Positions 50,920-61,798 of a stretch of 64,000 bases of DNA are shown piece by piece. Every line of letters starts with the position of its first letter. Position 1 is the stretch's first letter. The DNA is from Dolomedes plantarius (lineage: Eukaryota; Arthropoda; Arachnida; Araneae; Dolomedidae): contig OU015490.1 of NCBI GenBank assembly GCA_907164885.2, positions 212,299,847 to 212,363,846 of the forward strand. The letters run 5' to 3'. The notes below the pieces were generated by a model. The model saw only the letters and a list, made by a program, of their open reading frames with translations. It did no database searches and was not told the origin of the DNA. The position numbers and the translations under genes are program-made.

Positions 50920-51842
50920 CGGGGTGGTTTTTATTAAACTGACACTACTCAGAACCATCTGTAGCTCGATCTATCAGCCGGAATTCCGCCAAAATTGAGA
51001 GAGGGACTAAGGACGACATGGGACAGAGTTTCAGTGAAAAAAAAAAGTTCCATAAGTCGCCGACAGGGAAAGATAAAGCGCTGTTATTTGTCGATGCACC
51101 AGAGAAATTGCCTAAAATGCAACCGAAACATCGAAATTCAAATTCATGACTACGTAGTCAACAGCAGCGCCGGTAATTTGGGCTCTAAAGATCGGTGTGG
51201 AATCTGTTGCGCCATCGCTTTACAGAAGGAAGGGTCACCACCTCGCTCACCACACTAAACCCATGTGACTTCTTTCTGTGAGATTATTTAAAGTCTAAGG
51301 TTTATCTTGGTGAAGTCCAGAACTTGGTGGCCCTAAAGGACAACATATCCTGGACTGCGATGAACACTTCTGGTAACATGTTACGTTCAGCCGTTGAGAA
51401 CGTAGTGTTCAGGATGTATTGTGTCTCCACCAGGACGGTATTAACATTGAAGGTGGGAGAAGTGAATTTGCTGCATAAAGCGGTGTTGCAGTGAAATTTC
51501 TTTGTTATTCATTTGTCTGCTTATTACAATTTTTTTCGGTATTCATCCCTTATCTTTATAGCGCGAAATACTGGCGCTGCTGTGGACTACGTAGTCATGA
51601 ATTTGCATTTTGATGTTTTACTTGCGTTTTGTGCAAATTCTCGGGTGCGCCGACAACAAAAGCGCCCTATCTTCCCCTATCGGTGATTTTGGAACTAATT
51701 TTTTTTTCATGGAAACTCTTTCTTATCAATTTTTGTCGTATCAATTTCTTATTTCTTTCTCTATCAATTTTTGTGGAATTCCAGTTGATAGATCGCGCTA
51801 CAGATGGTTCTGCGTAGTTTCAGTTTAATAAAAATCTCCCTG
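50920..51842 (+). mobile_element. Mariner element with about 265-bp inverted repeats
   Basis: Ends flanked by TA: CGGGGTGGTTTTTATTAAAC left, CAGGGAGATTTTTATTAAAC on the opposite strand right. Inverted similarity continues for about 265 bp into both arms, up to ATTCATGACTACGTAGTC. Between the arms about 390 bp encode the end of a mariner transposase: NPCDFFL (third Asp region of D,D34D type), DYLKSKVYLGEVQNLVALKD and MLRSAVENVVFRMYCV, with stops. First two catalytic residues absent. Confidence 0.85.
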
Positions 51843-51852
51843 TATATAAATA

Positions 51853-52039
51853 CAGTTGGCTCTCTGTTTATCGACGCTCTACTTAACGACAGTCTCTATT
51901 TAAAGACGATATTTCCCAGTCCCGGCCCCTCCGACGTTATGGGAAATGTTATTCTTTCCCAAATTCTGTTTAAGGGCGATCTGTACTTAAGGACGATTTT
52001 TCACGGTCCCTTGAAAGTCGTTAAACAGAGAGCGAACTG
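51853..52039. mobile_element. Short MITE with pogo/Tigger-like ends
   Basis: 187 bp, flanked by TA on both sides. Left end CAGTTGGCTCTCTGTTTATC, right end on the opposite strand CAGTTCGCTCTCTGTTTAAC. Such CAGT..CTCT.TTTAACGA ends are typical of pogo-type elements. It sits 9 bases from the mariner element. Confidence 0.85.
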
Positions 52040-52429
52040 TACATATAAAACAAGTTTTTCTCTTATGCGCTTCAACAATATTAATTTTTTTTCGAAAACA
52101 TTTGATTTTTTTTTCGAATATACAAAAATTTATTTAGAAATAAAGATTTCATCCTTAGTTGACCTTCTGTTGGTATATTGCAAAACTTTCCTTTTTTTCC
52201 TTTCATAATCTTAAAAAAAATGAATGTATAGATCTACTATTTCTTTCAATTTCCGTAATAACGGCACTTCCGTTTCCCTCTTTAGATTCGATAACGATTC
52301 TCTAAAGCTTCAGGAAGAAATTTGTTGAGGGATGTATATTGAAAAGTGAACAAAAGAAGAAGGTTTTACATCTAAGAATAATAATGCAATGTCGCACACT
52401 GTAATCGTAGCTGTAAGGGAACTAGTAAC

Positions 52430-52470
52430 AGGTCAAGATCAGTTGACCTTTCCACAACATATATAAAAAA
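52430..52470 (+). promoter_or_regulatory. AGGTCA inverted pair followed by TATA-like box
   Basis: AGGTCA (52430-52435) and TGACCT (52444-52449) form an inverted repeat with an 8-base spacer, the half-site type bound by nuclear receptors. TATATAAAAAA follows at 52460. No gene is recognisable downstream, so this may be chance. Confidence 0.25.
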
Positions 52471-52676
52471 GGAAAAGTTGAACACTTTTTTACAGCTTTC
52501 CTACATTTTGAAGACCTCGTGTGAATAAAAGAAATTTAATGGAACGTAAATTTGAAATAAAAAATATTTAAAATTCCGCTTTTTAAAAACCTCTATTTAG
52601 GGCTTCTTTCAAATGTATCTTTGCTTTACCAAGTTAGTAATGCTACAACAGAATTAGCTAAAAGGGAAATCTGAGG

Positions 52677-52677
<1 letters not shown>

Positions 52678-52753
<76 letters not shown>
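52678..52753. repeat. Microsatellite (TA)n
   Basis: About 75 bp of TA, followed by two AAGGTGGTG units. Confidence 0.95.
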
Positions 52754-52757
<4 letters not shown>

Positions 52758-52759
52758 GG

Positions 52760-54108
52760 TGAAAGGCAAGGTGGTGTGACATTTTAAATTTTTTTTATTT
52801 GAGGGCAAAAGTGTAATCTCCATGTTCAATTTATAGTGGAATTGCAAATAACTATTATTTGCAATATTATAATAATTATTATGATTTATAATTTGTTCAA
52901 TTTATAGTAGAATTTTTGTAGTTTTTTTCAGTAAAACACTTTGGACAGTAAAACACTTTGGCACTACTTGACTGACTGACTTACACCACTTTTCCTTTCC
53001 CCGTCTGATATATATATAGAGATAAGGTCCGTTCAGTATGCATACCGTTCTACTTCTTTGAAAGAAATACCTAAATTGAGAAATTACAAGCGTTTAGAGA
53101 TAGATTTACATGCGATATAGTATATTATAAGTTAGCCAGAGTACAGTTAAATATAGATTTTATCTATACCTTTTCGCCTAAATAACGATCTGTCCGCATC
53201 TACGCTGTAAAAATCATTGAACATGACACATACTACTTTTTCACCTTCTTTCTACTTTCCGACCCACATTATACGAAAGAGAAAGGAAGTTTTCCGCTCT
53301 AGGTACTTTTGTTTTGAAACAAAAGAATAGATTATCAGATAAGGGATCGATTGTTTCAGGCTTTTAAAGTGCTACATTGATCGCGATAAGTAATTACGGC
53401 TTTTAGGTTTTTCATGGTTTAAAAATAAAATAAAAGCAGCTGGCAGGAATTTTAAAAGTAAATTTCAGTATAGTTAAAAAACTTTTTTGTGTTGACTGCA
53501 CAGTTTAATGATGCGCACTAATATTTATTACATGAATAAAATACTAAAGGGTATTTCATACGAAACAGCCTTATGAAACCAAATGAAAAGATAACTAAAA
53601 CAAAAATTTTAAAAGAAATCATGAGGCTCACTTAAATCTGGAAAATATACTTTTATGATTAACAATGAAAAAAAAACTGATTTTTTCTTCTCGTCATTAT
53701 TTCTATAAGCTGAACATATTGGTTTTTTGTGGCTGTTTTCTTTATAGATTAATTCTCTTAATTTGTCAATCAGCTGTCGGCATTGTTTTTACTTCAACTT
53801 TCCTTTTAATTTGATATTACTTTCTGATGCGCACGTTTATTTTTTTAAACATAGATCGTATGATAACTACATTATTTTTATGTCTGTTGAACTGTATTAC
53901 AGTATCTAATTCTTATTGAAATTATTAGTCACACTGAGAAATATATATTCAGTGAAATAAAAACATTAACTTATTATTATACGTATAACATATACAAGCA
54001 TAATTATATGAAATATTAACTTTGTCAAAAAAGATCTAGGACTGTTTTTTATATTCTTTACGTGATACTCAAACACAATAAATACGGATTATTTAGTCAC
54101 CTGATATG
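52760..54108. other. AT-rich sequence, nothing recognised
   Basis: No signal recognised except a duplicated AGTAAAACACTTTGG at about 52931-52960. Confidence 0.6.
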
Positions 54109-54520
54109 TGTTATGAATAGACATGGCCTTGGAAGTGTTTCCATGTAAGCTCACTAGGTGGCAGGGCTGCGCTTAGCAACCCACTACTCGGCTTGCTGGC
54201 GAATTTAGTTGGAAGTTAAACGAAAGGCGTTGTGGACGAGGATTCCAAGGCTAGAGTTAACATTAAGTTCTGCGTTAAGCTAGGAAAACCCTTAGTGTAA
54301 TATTGTAGCAATTGAAACAGATCCTACAGATGTAATGAGAAGTTTTCCAGATGAAGCTTTTTCCTTTTGCTTCCATGACCAGTAGAAGCGGTGGAAGTTT
54401 TGTATAGATAAATAAGGGTACTACTTAGGCAAGTCCTGGGACCATTAATTGATAAGTTGAATAAATTATCTTTTACGAGCTCAGTCCTGGAATTTTCTGA
54501 GAAATGCTATATGTTATGTA
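54109..54520 (+). repeat. Possible solo LTR
   Basis: GC-richer block starting TGTTATGAATAGACATGGCC, with AATAAA at about 54460 and downstream GAGCTCAGTCCTGG. Contains CACTAGGTGGCAGGGCTGCG, a CTCF-like motif. Right end not defined; no duplication seen. Confidence 0.35.
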
Positions 54521-55437
54521 TAACGAAATATAAAGTCATTAAGGAGTCATTTTAAAACATTTATATTATTTTTGTTTATTTTGTAAAGTACATCTGTAAT
54601 CGGTTTGAAATTCAATTTCTATGGAAAAGAAATGCTATCTATTAATTCTATTAAAAATCTCCTTTTAAAGCAGTTCGCTGAACCCTAAGCCTAGCTGCAT
54701 ATTAAGCACGGAGAGAAAACCATGAAACCTGGCTCAAACTTCTTGGGTGGCCACATTGCAGCCTATAAGTATCATTCTGTTTTCTGTTGCCCAATTTAAT
54801 AACGTCTTAACCAGCCTGCTTCCGGATACCACAACTGTGAATTCGAGCAGCTCTTCTTACTGAATAGGACAATACCTCATCCTGGAAACAATTTCTACAA
54901 ATACATGACTGAGAAACGATGGAGGTGACTTAAGATTAATTACCTGTCTTACCATCAAATCGTCTAATTTCATTCACCTGCATGCAAGTATCAGAAGAAA
55001 GCCTTTGTAAAATTATTAATGGTGGGCAGCTAAATGGAATATTTTTTGTATAACGATTCTGCCAGTAAGGTCATCATGTGTCTACAACTTACTGTGAGGT
55101 TCGATGGAACTTCGACTATCGCTTGATATACATACATTTCTGCAAACATGGGATATAGAAAATTTTTCAAAGCTCAATCCGCAGCAATGAGCTTAGAGTG
55201 AAAGACGGCAGGATAATGATAAATTCTTTTATTGTTTTCAACACTTTACTCTTCAGTGTGTTAAAAATACCTTTATAGAGACAACATTATCACTCTATCT
55301 TATCTCCCAATCATTGTCCATCTTATCATTTTACATGCAAGAGATTCTCAATTCGATCATGGGTACGAAAAAAACTTTCCACTTTTCCCCACCTCACTTA
55401 ATCTTTATATTCTGCCTCATTGTTGCATATTTATACA

Positions 55438-55439
<2 letters not shown>
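54521..55439. other. Unassigned sequence
   Basis: 54680-55100 is less AT-rich than the surroundings, but no frame longer than about 50 codons carries a motif on either strand. Could be non-coding transcribed sequence or old repeat. Confidence 0.5.
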
Positions 55440-55494
<55 letters not shown>

Positions 55495-55534
55495 GGAAAA
55501 ACGATGGATCCGGACACGATCGATCGAGATTCCA

Positions 55535-55607
<73 letters not shown>
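55440..55607. repeat. Two (TA)n tracts separated by a MITE fragment
   Basis: TA tracts at 55440-55492 and 55538-55605 flank a 45-bp segment (55493-55537) ending CGATCGAGATTCCACTG, which is the right end of the MITE family in the next entry. Confidence 0.85.
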
Positions 55608-55610
<3 letters not shown>

Positions 55611-55774
55611 TTTAATCTCGATCGATCGTTTCCGGATCCATCGTTTTTCCGTATGTGTCGTTCATTTTATCTTGTCCCTACGATCATATTGCTTTGTTAT
55701 TTTCCGCATCTATCGTTTTCCCACATTTATCGTTCATTTCAATCGGTCCCTTGAAAAACGATAGATCGAGATTC

Positions 55775-55778
<4 letters not shown>
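55608..55778. mobile_element. Short pogo-like MITE between TA tracts
   Basis: Left end CAGTTTAATCTCGATCGATC, right end on the opposite strand AGTGGAATCTCGATCTATCG. About 170 bp, internal repeats of ATCGTTTT(T/C)CC. The left part matches the 45-bp fragment at 55493-55537 in inverted orientation. Confidence 0.75.

Positions 55779-55851
<73 letters not shown>
55779..55851. repeat. Microsatellite (TA)n
   Basis: Directly follows the MITE right end. Confidence 0.95.
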
Positions 55852-55855
<4 letters not shown>

Positions 55856-56269
55856 CACTTATCAAATTCAAGGTATAATATTCCCTGCTGAAATGCTTGC
55901 AAATGGTTCTTATACCTATTCAAAATATAACGACGCTAACTTTACACATGCTATATTAAAACTTAAATATTTAAATTTTTTCTTACTTCAACAACGTAAT
56001 ACAATTCGACTCGCGATTTTCGAAATTACATAAAAATTGTCCTCTCTCCGAATCCTCACAAACACGATTTTCTGCAAAGCATTTTTAGATTTCTTCATTA
56101 GAATAACATGAGATAACAAATCTAGCACTTTTCTAGTATATGAATTCTTTCTGCCTATTCCTTGAAATCACAAAGTTTCGGCTAATACTACATGCGAAAA
56201 ATTTGACACTTGCATTTCAAAAGAATGCAATCAATTCTCCTTTTTATTCCCAAACAATCGGAGAATCGA

Positions 56270-57183
<914 letters not shown>

Positions 57184-57812
57184 TTAAACCATTTTCCATT
57201 ATGATTCCAATAAACTACTGGACATCAAAATATTCTAAATTATTTTTTTCTCGGCTTGAAATAAAATTATTGAACAATTTTTAGAAGCATATAATTAGTG
57301 TATTTCGTACAGATGTGTGCACGCTCTATGTTTTTTAAATGTGAATTTCAATAACATATTTCTTGGGAAATAATCTTACTACTATTATAAATTTTTCCAC
57401 TTTAAAACTTTGAGTATTCTTTTAAAAATCGCTCTAATAAATTTTGACGTAACTAAACTTTAAAAACTTTTTTTTATTTATTTAATTTTGATCTTCTGCT
57501 GTTTCTAATACAGTTGAATGACACACCATAATTTTAGACAAAATTAATCATCTAGTATCAAACGTGGGTAGAAGGAGACATTAAATCTTCAATTCTGAAA
57601 ATCAGTTGACAAGCTACGAAGTTATTTAAAAGTATAGTTTCAAACAACTTCCACATCGTTTAAGACACATAACTTTATAGATATAATTAAAAAATATCTG
57701 GGATGATACATTAAGAATTCAGAAATTTTTAAAGAGAATTTCAAAACATTTCTCTGAAAAAATAACTCTATCATTAGTAGTATAAAAATGACAGTTTTGC
57801 CCCAGGATTAAG
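57184..57812. other. AT-rich sequence, nothing recognised
   Basis: No signal recognised. Confidence 0.6.
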
Positions 57813-57870
57813 GGGAGGAGCTTAAAGTGGGCGGAGCTAACTGAGTGACGTAAACCAATCAGAGTGCAGC
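57813..57870 (+). promoter_or_regulatory. Promoter-like cluster: GC box, CRE, CCAAT
   Basis: Within 55 bp: GTGGGCGGAG (GC box), GTGACGTAAA (CRE-like) and ACCAATCAGAG (CCAAT box, NF-Y type). It marks the left edge of a GC-rich island in AT-rich surroundings. It could drive either strand. No coding exon is obvious within 300 bp on the plus side; the minus-strand exon-like units of 58670-61256 would end, not start, here. Confidence 0.4.
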
Positions 57871-58075
57871 TGGCCACCTGGCGGTCGATTTGGAGCAATC
57901 AGGAGAGGTCAGCGCTGCTATCGCCCCCTAGCGGGAAAGAGTGGAACCTTGCAGTTCAGCAGAATCTTGGAGTGAGTAGGTGCTCTGAGTAGCGCCACCT
58001 ATCGGTTAAATAGGGAACTAAATTTTTTACAAGGAGCAGCTTTAAGCTGGTGCTGCCATCTGCTGGTTAAATAGG
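57868..58075. promoter_or_regulatory. Four CTCF-like motifs at 50-60 bp spacing
   Basis: GGCCACCTGGCGGTCG (about 57871), CGCCCCCTAGCGGGAA (57924), GCGCCACCTATCGGTTAA (57993) and TGCCATCTGCTGGTTAA (58052). Each resembles the reverse core of the CTCF motif. The last two lie in a repeated context (GGTTAAATAGGGAACTA), so part of the clustering is a local duplication. Confidence 0.35.
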
Positions 58076-58199
58076 GAACTACATTTTTGGGACTTTGAAA
58101 TTTTTTAAAAAGTAATTTCCATGGCAATTGAACCCGTTAAGGAAATATTACCTGACCACTTTTAGCGACGTAATACCGTTACGCTATGGATCATCGGAA

Positions 58200-60160
58200 G
58201 TTCAGTGAATTATATTCTATAACACAGAGAATATTTTTATGAATTTACTAGAATTAATTATCAAAAATAAATATAACGTCATCTATTGTTTAAAAATGAA
58301 ACTTAGAAAATTTAATACAAGGTTTTGAGTATATTTTTCAAAACTTTAAATATTTTTAGTCGAATTCTAACTTAAAATATATTATCAACTTAGTAGTTAA
58401 AAAAATGGGCTTATTTTCAGGACTTTAAAATTGTCTTGCTATGTTTTTTAACGTGATATATAATTTTACATACATACATTCGCTAAATAATACAAAATAA
58501 TAATAAATTTGTACATAGATAGGCTAAAACGAATATTTTTTTCTTTTACATTAAATTTTTTTATTAGGTTTTTAAACTTAAAACATATTATCAACTTAAT
58601 AGTTTGGAAAAAGTATCTATTACAGAACATTCCATACTAGTATGAAAAAAATGAGAAATATTATTTGAACTTTGAAAAAAACATTCCATGAAAGCTAACA
58701 AGGGATATTTTTACACATGAAATTATTTACGACAACCGTTAAGTTTAAAATATCTTTAATTTTTCTTAAGAATATTACTTTGCAGTATAATATAATTTAG
58801 ATAGAGCTTTGAAACCATTGTAACATTTAGTATAGAAAAAATTATTATTTCATCTTACCTTGAAAAACATTCCATGAAAGCTAACAAGGGATATTTTTAG
58901 ACATGAAATTATTTACGACAAGCGTTAAGTTTAAAATATCTTTAATTTTTCTTAAGAATATTACTTTGCAGTCTAATATAATTTAGATAGAGCTTTGAAA
59001 CCATTGTAACATTTAGTATAGAAAAAATTATTATTTGATCTTACCTTGAAAAACATTCCATAAAAGCTAACAAGGGATATTTTTACACATGAAATTATTT
59101 ACGACAAGCGTTAAGTTTTTTAATATAAGTTTACGAGTATATTTTTACAACTTTACATAAGTATAACCACTAATGAATAGAATTAAGTATAGAAAATAAA
59201 TCACTTACCCACTAGTAGTAAACTTTGTTAAAAATAATTATAAAAACCTGAAAAAAAAATTTTTTTAATAGGATTATTCCCACCACCACCCGACATGACA
59301 CGAGCATATTGCAACAATCCAAATTATTAAATCTAAAAGAGAAGATATTAAATTAACGCTGAAATAAAAATTTTAATTAACAACATGAACATACTGCAAT
59401 AGTCTGCATTATTAAATCTATAAGAGAAGATATTAAATTTACGCTGAAATAAAAATTTTAATTGTTCACACTAAATATAACATGTATATACTGAAACAAT
59501 TCACATCATTAAATCTGCAAGAGAAGATATTAAATTTACGCTGAAAAAATATTTTTAATTGTCGACATGAGCATACTGCAATAGTCTGCATTATTATCAA
59601 AAAGTTCATTGAATTATATTCTATAACAGAGAGAATATTTTTATGAATTTACTAGAATTAATTATCAAAAATAAATATAACGTCATCTATTGATTAAAAA
59701 TGAAACTTAGAAAATTTAATACATGGTTTTGAGTATATTTTTCAAAACTTTAAATATTTTTAGTCGAATTCTAACTTAAAATATACTATCAACTTAGTAG
59801 TTAAAAAAAGGGCTTATTTTCAGGACTTTAAAATTGTTTTGCTATGTTTTTTAACGTGATATATAATTTTACATAGATACATTCGCAAAATAATACAAAA
59901 TAATAATAAATTTTTACATAGATAGGCTAAAACGAATATTTTTTTCTTTTACTTGATATTTTTACACATGAAATTATTTTACAACAAGCGTTAAGTTTAA
60001 AATATCTTTAATTTTTCTTAAGAATATTACTTTACAGTATAATATAATTTAGATAGAGCTTTGAAACCCTTGTAACATTTAGTATAGAAAAAATTATTAT
60101 TTAATCTTACCTTGAAAGGCATTCCATGAAAGCTAACAAGGGATATTTTTAGACATAAAA
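58200..60160. repeat. Interleaved direct repeats (350, 186 and 90 bp types)
   Basis: Type 1: about 350 bp at 58203-58560 and 59604-59955 (TTATGAATTTACTAGAATTA, AAATATAACGTCATCTATTG). Type 2: 186-bp period at 58683, 58869, 59055 and again about 60121 (ATTCCATGAAAGCTAACAAG). Type 3: about 85-100-bp period at 59310, 59395 and 59492, plus 60275 (AAGAGAAGATATTAAATTTA). The order suggests duplication of a compound segment. Confidence 0.85.
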
Positions 60161-61256
60161 TTATTTAAACAAAGCGGGAATTCCCCCAGTAGGGTTATTT
60201 TTTCCTTTTAATATTAGAAATAAAAACTGAAATATGATTCAATCTAGATAATTATTTAAATTAAATACACATACCATACCAATCCATACTATTAAATCTG
60301 CAAGAGAAGGTATCAAATTTATCTCGCGATGTGAATAGAGAAGATTCTTATATTATCGGAAATAATACAGACTTTATTATGTGTAGAAGATATTTACAAG
60401 AGTTCATTTTAGAATTAAATGAATCATGGTTTGAATCCTACAACAGTAGGGGGTATGTGCAAACATGAAGACTTTAAATTATACAATTACCATCTAGAAC
60501 CTGAAACTTAAAAATATATGTACCAATTTAAGTATCTTTATATAGTTTATGTACAGTTTTGAATATATTTCAAACCATAAGCACTTTTACAACTTTGAAA
60601 ATATATTGTAAGTTAATACGCTTACTAAAATTAAAAACATTTTATAGAGATAAAGACTTAAAAGATAAAATTTACAAGTTTTAATCCTAAATATTATATC
60701 TTATCCAGAAATGCAGACTATTAATATATGATTTTTAACCTTACATGCTTTCAATGATTACCTAAATTGCGATATAACCTTTAGACTTCCTTTTTAATAA
60801 CATAAATATATACATAAATGTTGTTAAATTAAAATTTTTGATATACTTTCGTATAAGATAGTTTTCTACATGCAATTACCAAAATATTTTATCCTTACAG
60901 CAACAGAAATAATACAGACTTTATCATGTTTAGAAGATATTATCAAATGAATATGAAAGGAAAAAAATAAATAAAAAAATAAATAAATAAAACAATTATA
61001 AAATAAACTTTTTAAATAAATTGGTTATTCATTAAGTGTATACTATGTGTTTCGTTTATTATCTATTAAAAAAATATACTAAGTTGACATTTAAAATATA
61101 TAATAAGTTCCTATTCATGACAGTTAAAAATATATCACTATATTTCTAAAAATAAAAAAGTTTAAAAATATTATTAATCAGAGAATACTTACGGGGATAT
61201 TATCAGGAGTTGAATCTTGATTTTCCATGTTAGAAGACATATTTTGTCAATCGAAA
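58670..61256 (-). other. Series of exon-like short segments, possible micro-exon gene
   Basis: Reading the minus strand from right to left. First segment 61256-61193: see next entry. Then 60918-60899 (20 nt, donor GTAAGG); 60437-60398 (40 nt, acceptor CTACTGTTGTAG, donor GTAAAT, an open frame reading DSNHDSFNSKMNS); 60371-60352 (homologue of the first 20-mer, donor lost); 60297-60275, 59514-59492, 59417-59395 and 59332-59310 (each 23 nt after CTTCTCTTxxAG, donors GTATGT, GTATAT, GTATGT and a lost one); 60132-60111, 59066-59045 and 58880-58859 (each 22 nt, acceptor CCCTTGTTAG, donor GTAAGA), with a degenerate copy at about 58690. This is an inference from splice-like signals inside repeats; no transcript evidence. 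The repeats copy the signals, so the number of independent observations is small. Confidence 0.3.
61193..61256 (-). CDS. Putative first coding exon, 64 nt
   Basis: On the minus strand an acceptor-like TTAATTTTTTTTAG precedes the segment, and GTAAGT follows it exactly. It contains ATG at 61240-61238 and 16 open codons, MSSNMENQDSTPDNIP, ending in phase 0 at the donor. Composition is coding-like (hydrophilic, no signal peptide). It lies in divergent orientation to the frame at 61799, about 540 bp away. I do not recognise the protein. Confidence 0.45.
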
Positions 61257-61798
61257 CTAAAAAAAAATTAATTTATGAACTGTGTAAAGCGAGAATTCCT
61301 TTCACAATACCCTAATTCTTCTTTGCTACAGGTATTTACAGCTTATCTCAGTGAAAGTAGAAGTTATTTTTTTGTACCTCTTCTAAAAATAGGGGGGAAA
61401 TATTCATTGAGTTTTTAAAAGAATCACGAAACGATTCGAAAATTTCAGTTTTAAAGAACGGCAATGGTGTACTTATCTGAATGAATTGCTTTAGAACACC
61501 TTATCTTAAAAAGGGAATCTTTAAAAGCTATTACCTGCAAATATTTCCCCTAAAATGTGCAACTTTTGCGAGACTAAATTCTTATTATCAATTTTTTATC
61601 TAGATAGCAGGGTGAGATGTTGTCTCTTTAAGACGGATTTCAACCCACCCTATGCAATAGCAGAAGGGACCGTTATCTCCCCTTTGCGGGGCTAAAGATA
61701 ACATGTTGAAACACCAAACGCACTATGTAGAATTTCACTTTCATTCGAAACGTTTAGTTGGTAGCAGTATAATCCTATTTTAGCAAATATTTTTAAAA
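61257..61798. promoter_or_regulatory. Intergenic region between divergent starts
   Basis: Contains a GC-richer part at 61610-61720 (GGGTGAGATGTTGTCTCTTT, TATCTCCCCTTTGCGGGGCT with the hairpin CCCCTTTGCGGGG) between the minus-strand exon and the plus-strand frame. If both are genes, this is the shared promoter region. No TATA box in a convincing place. Confidence 0.3.

Noticed and set aside
54680..55100. Possible host exon in the less AT-rich stretch
   Set aside because: Short frames on both strands are broken by stops and none is flanked by convincing splice sites together with protein-like sequence.
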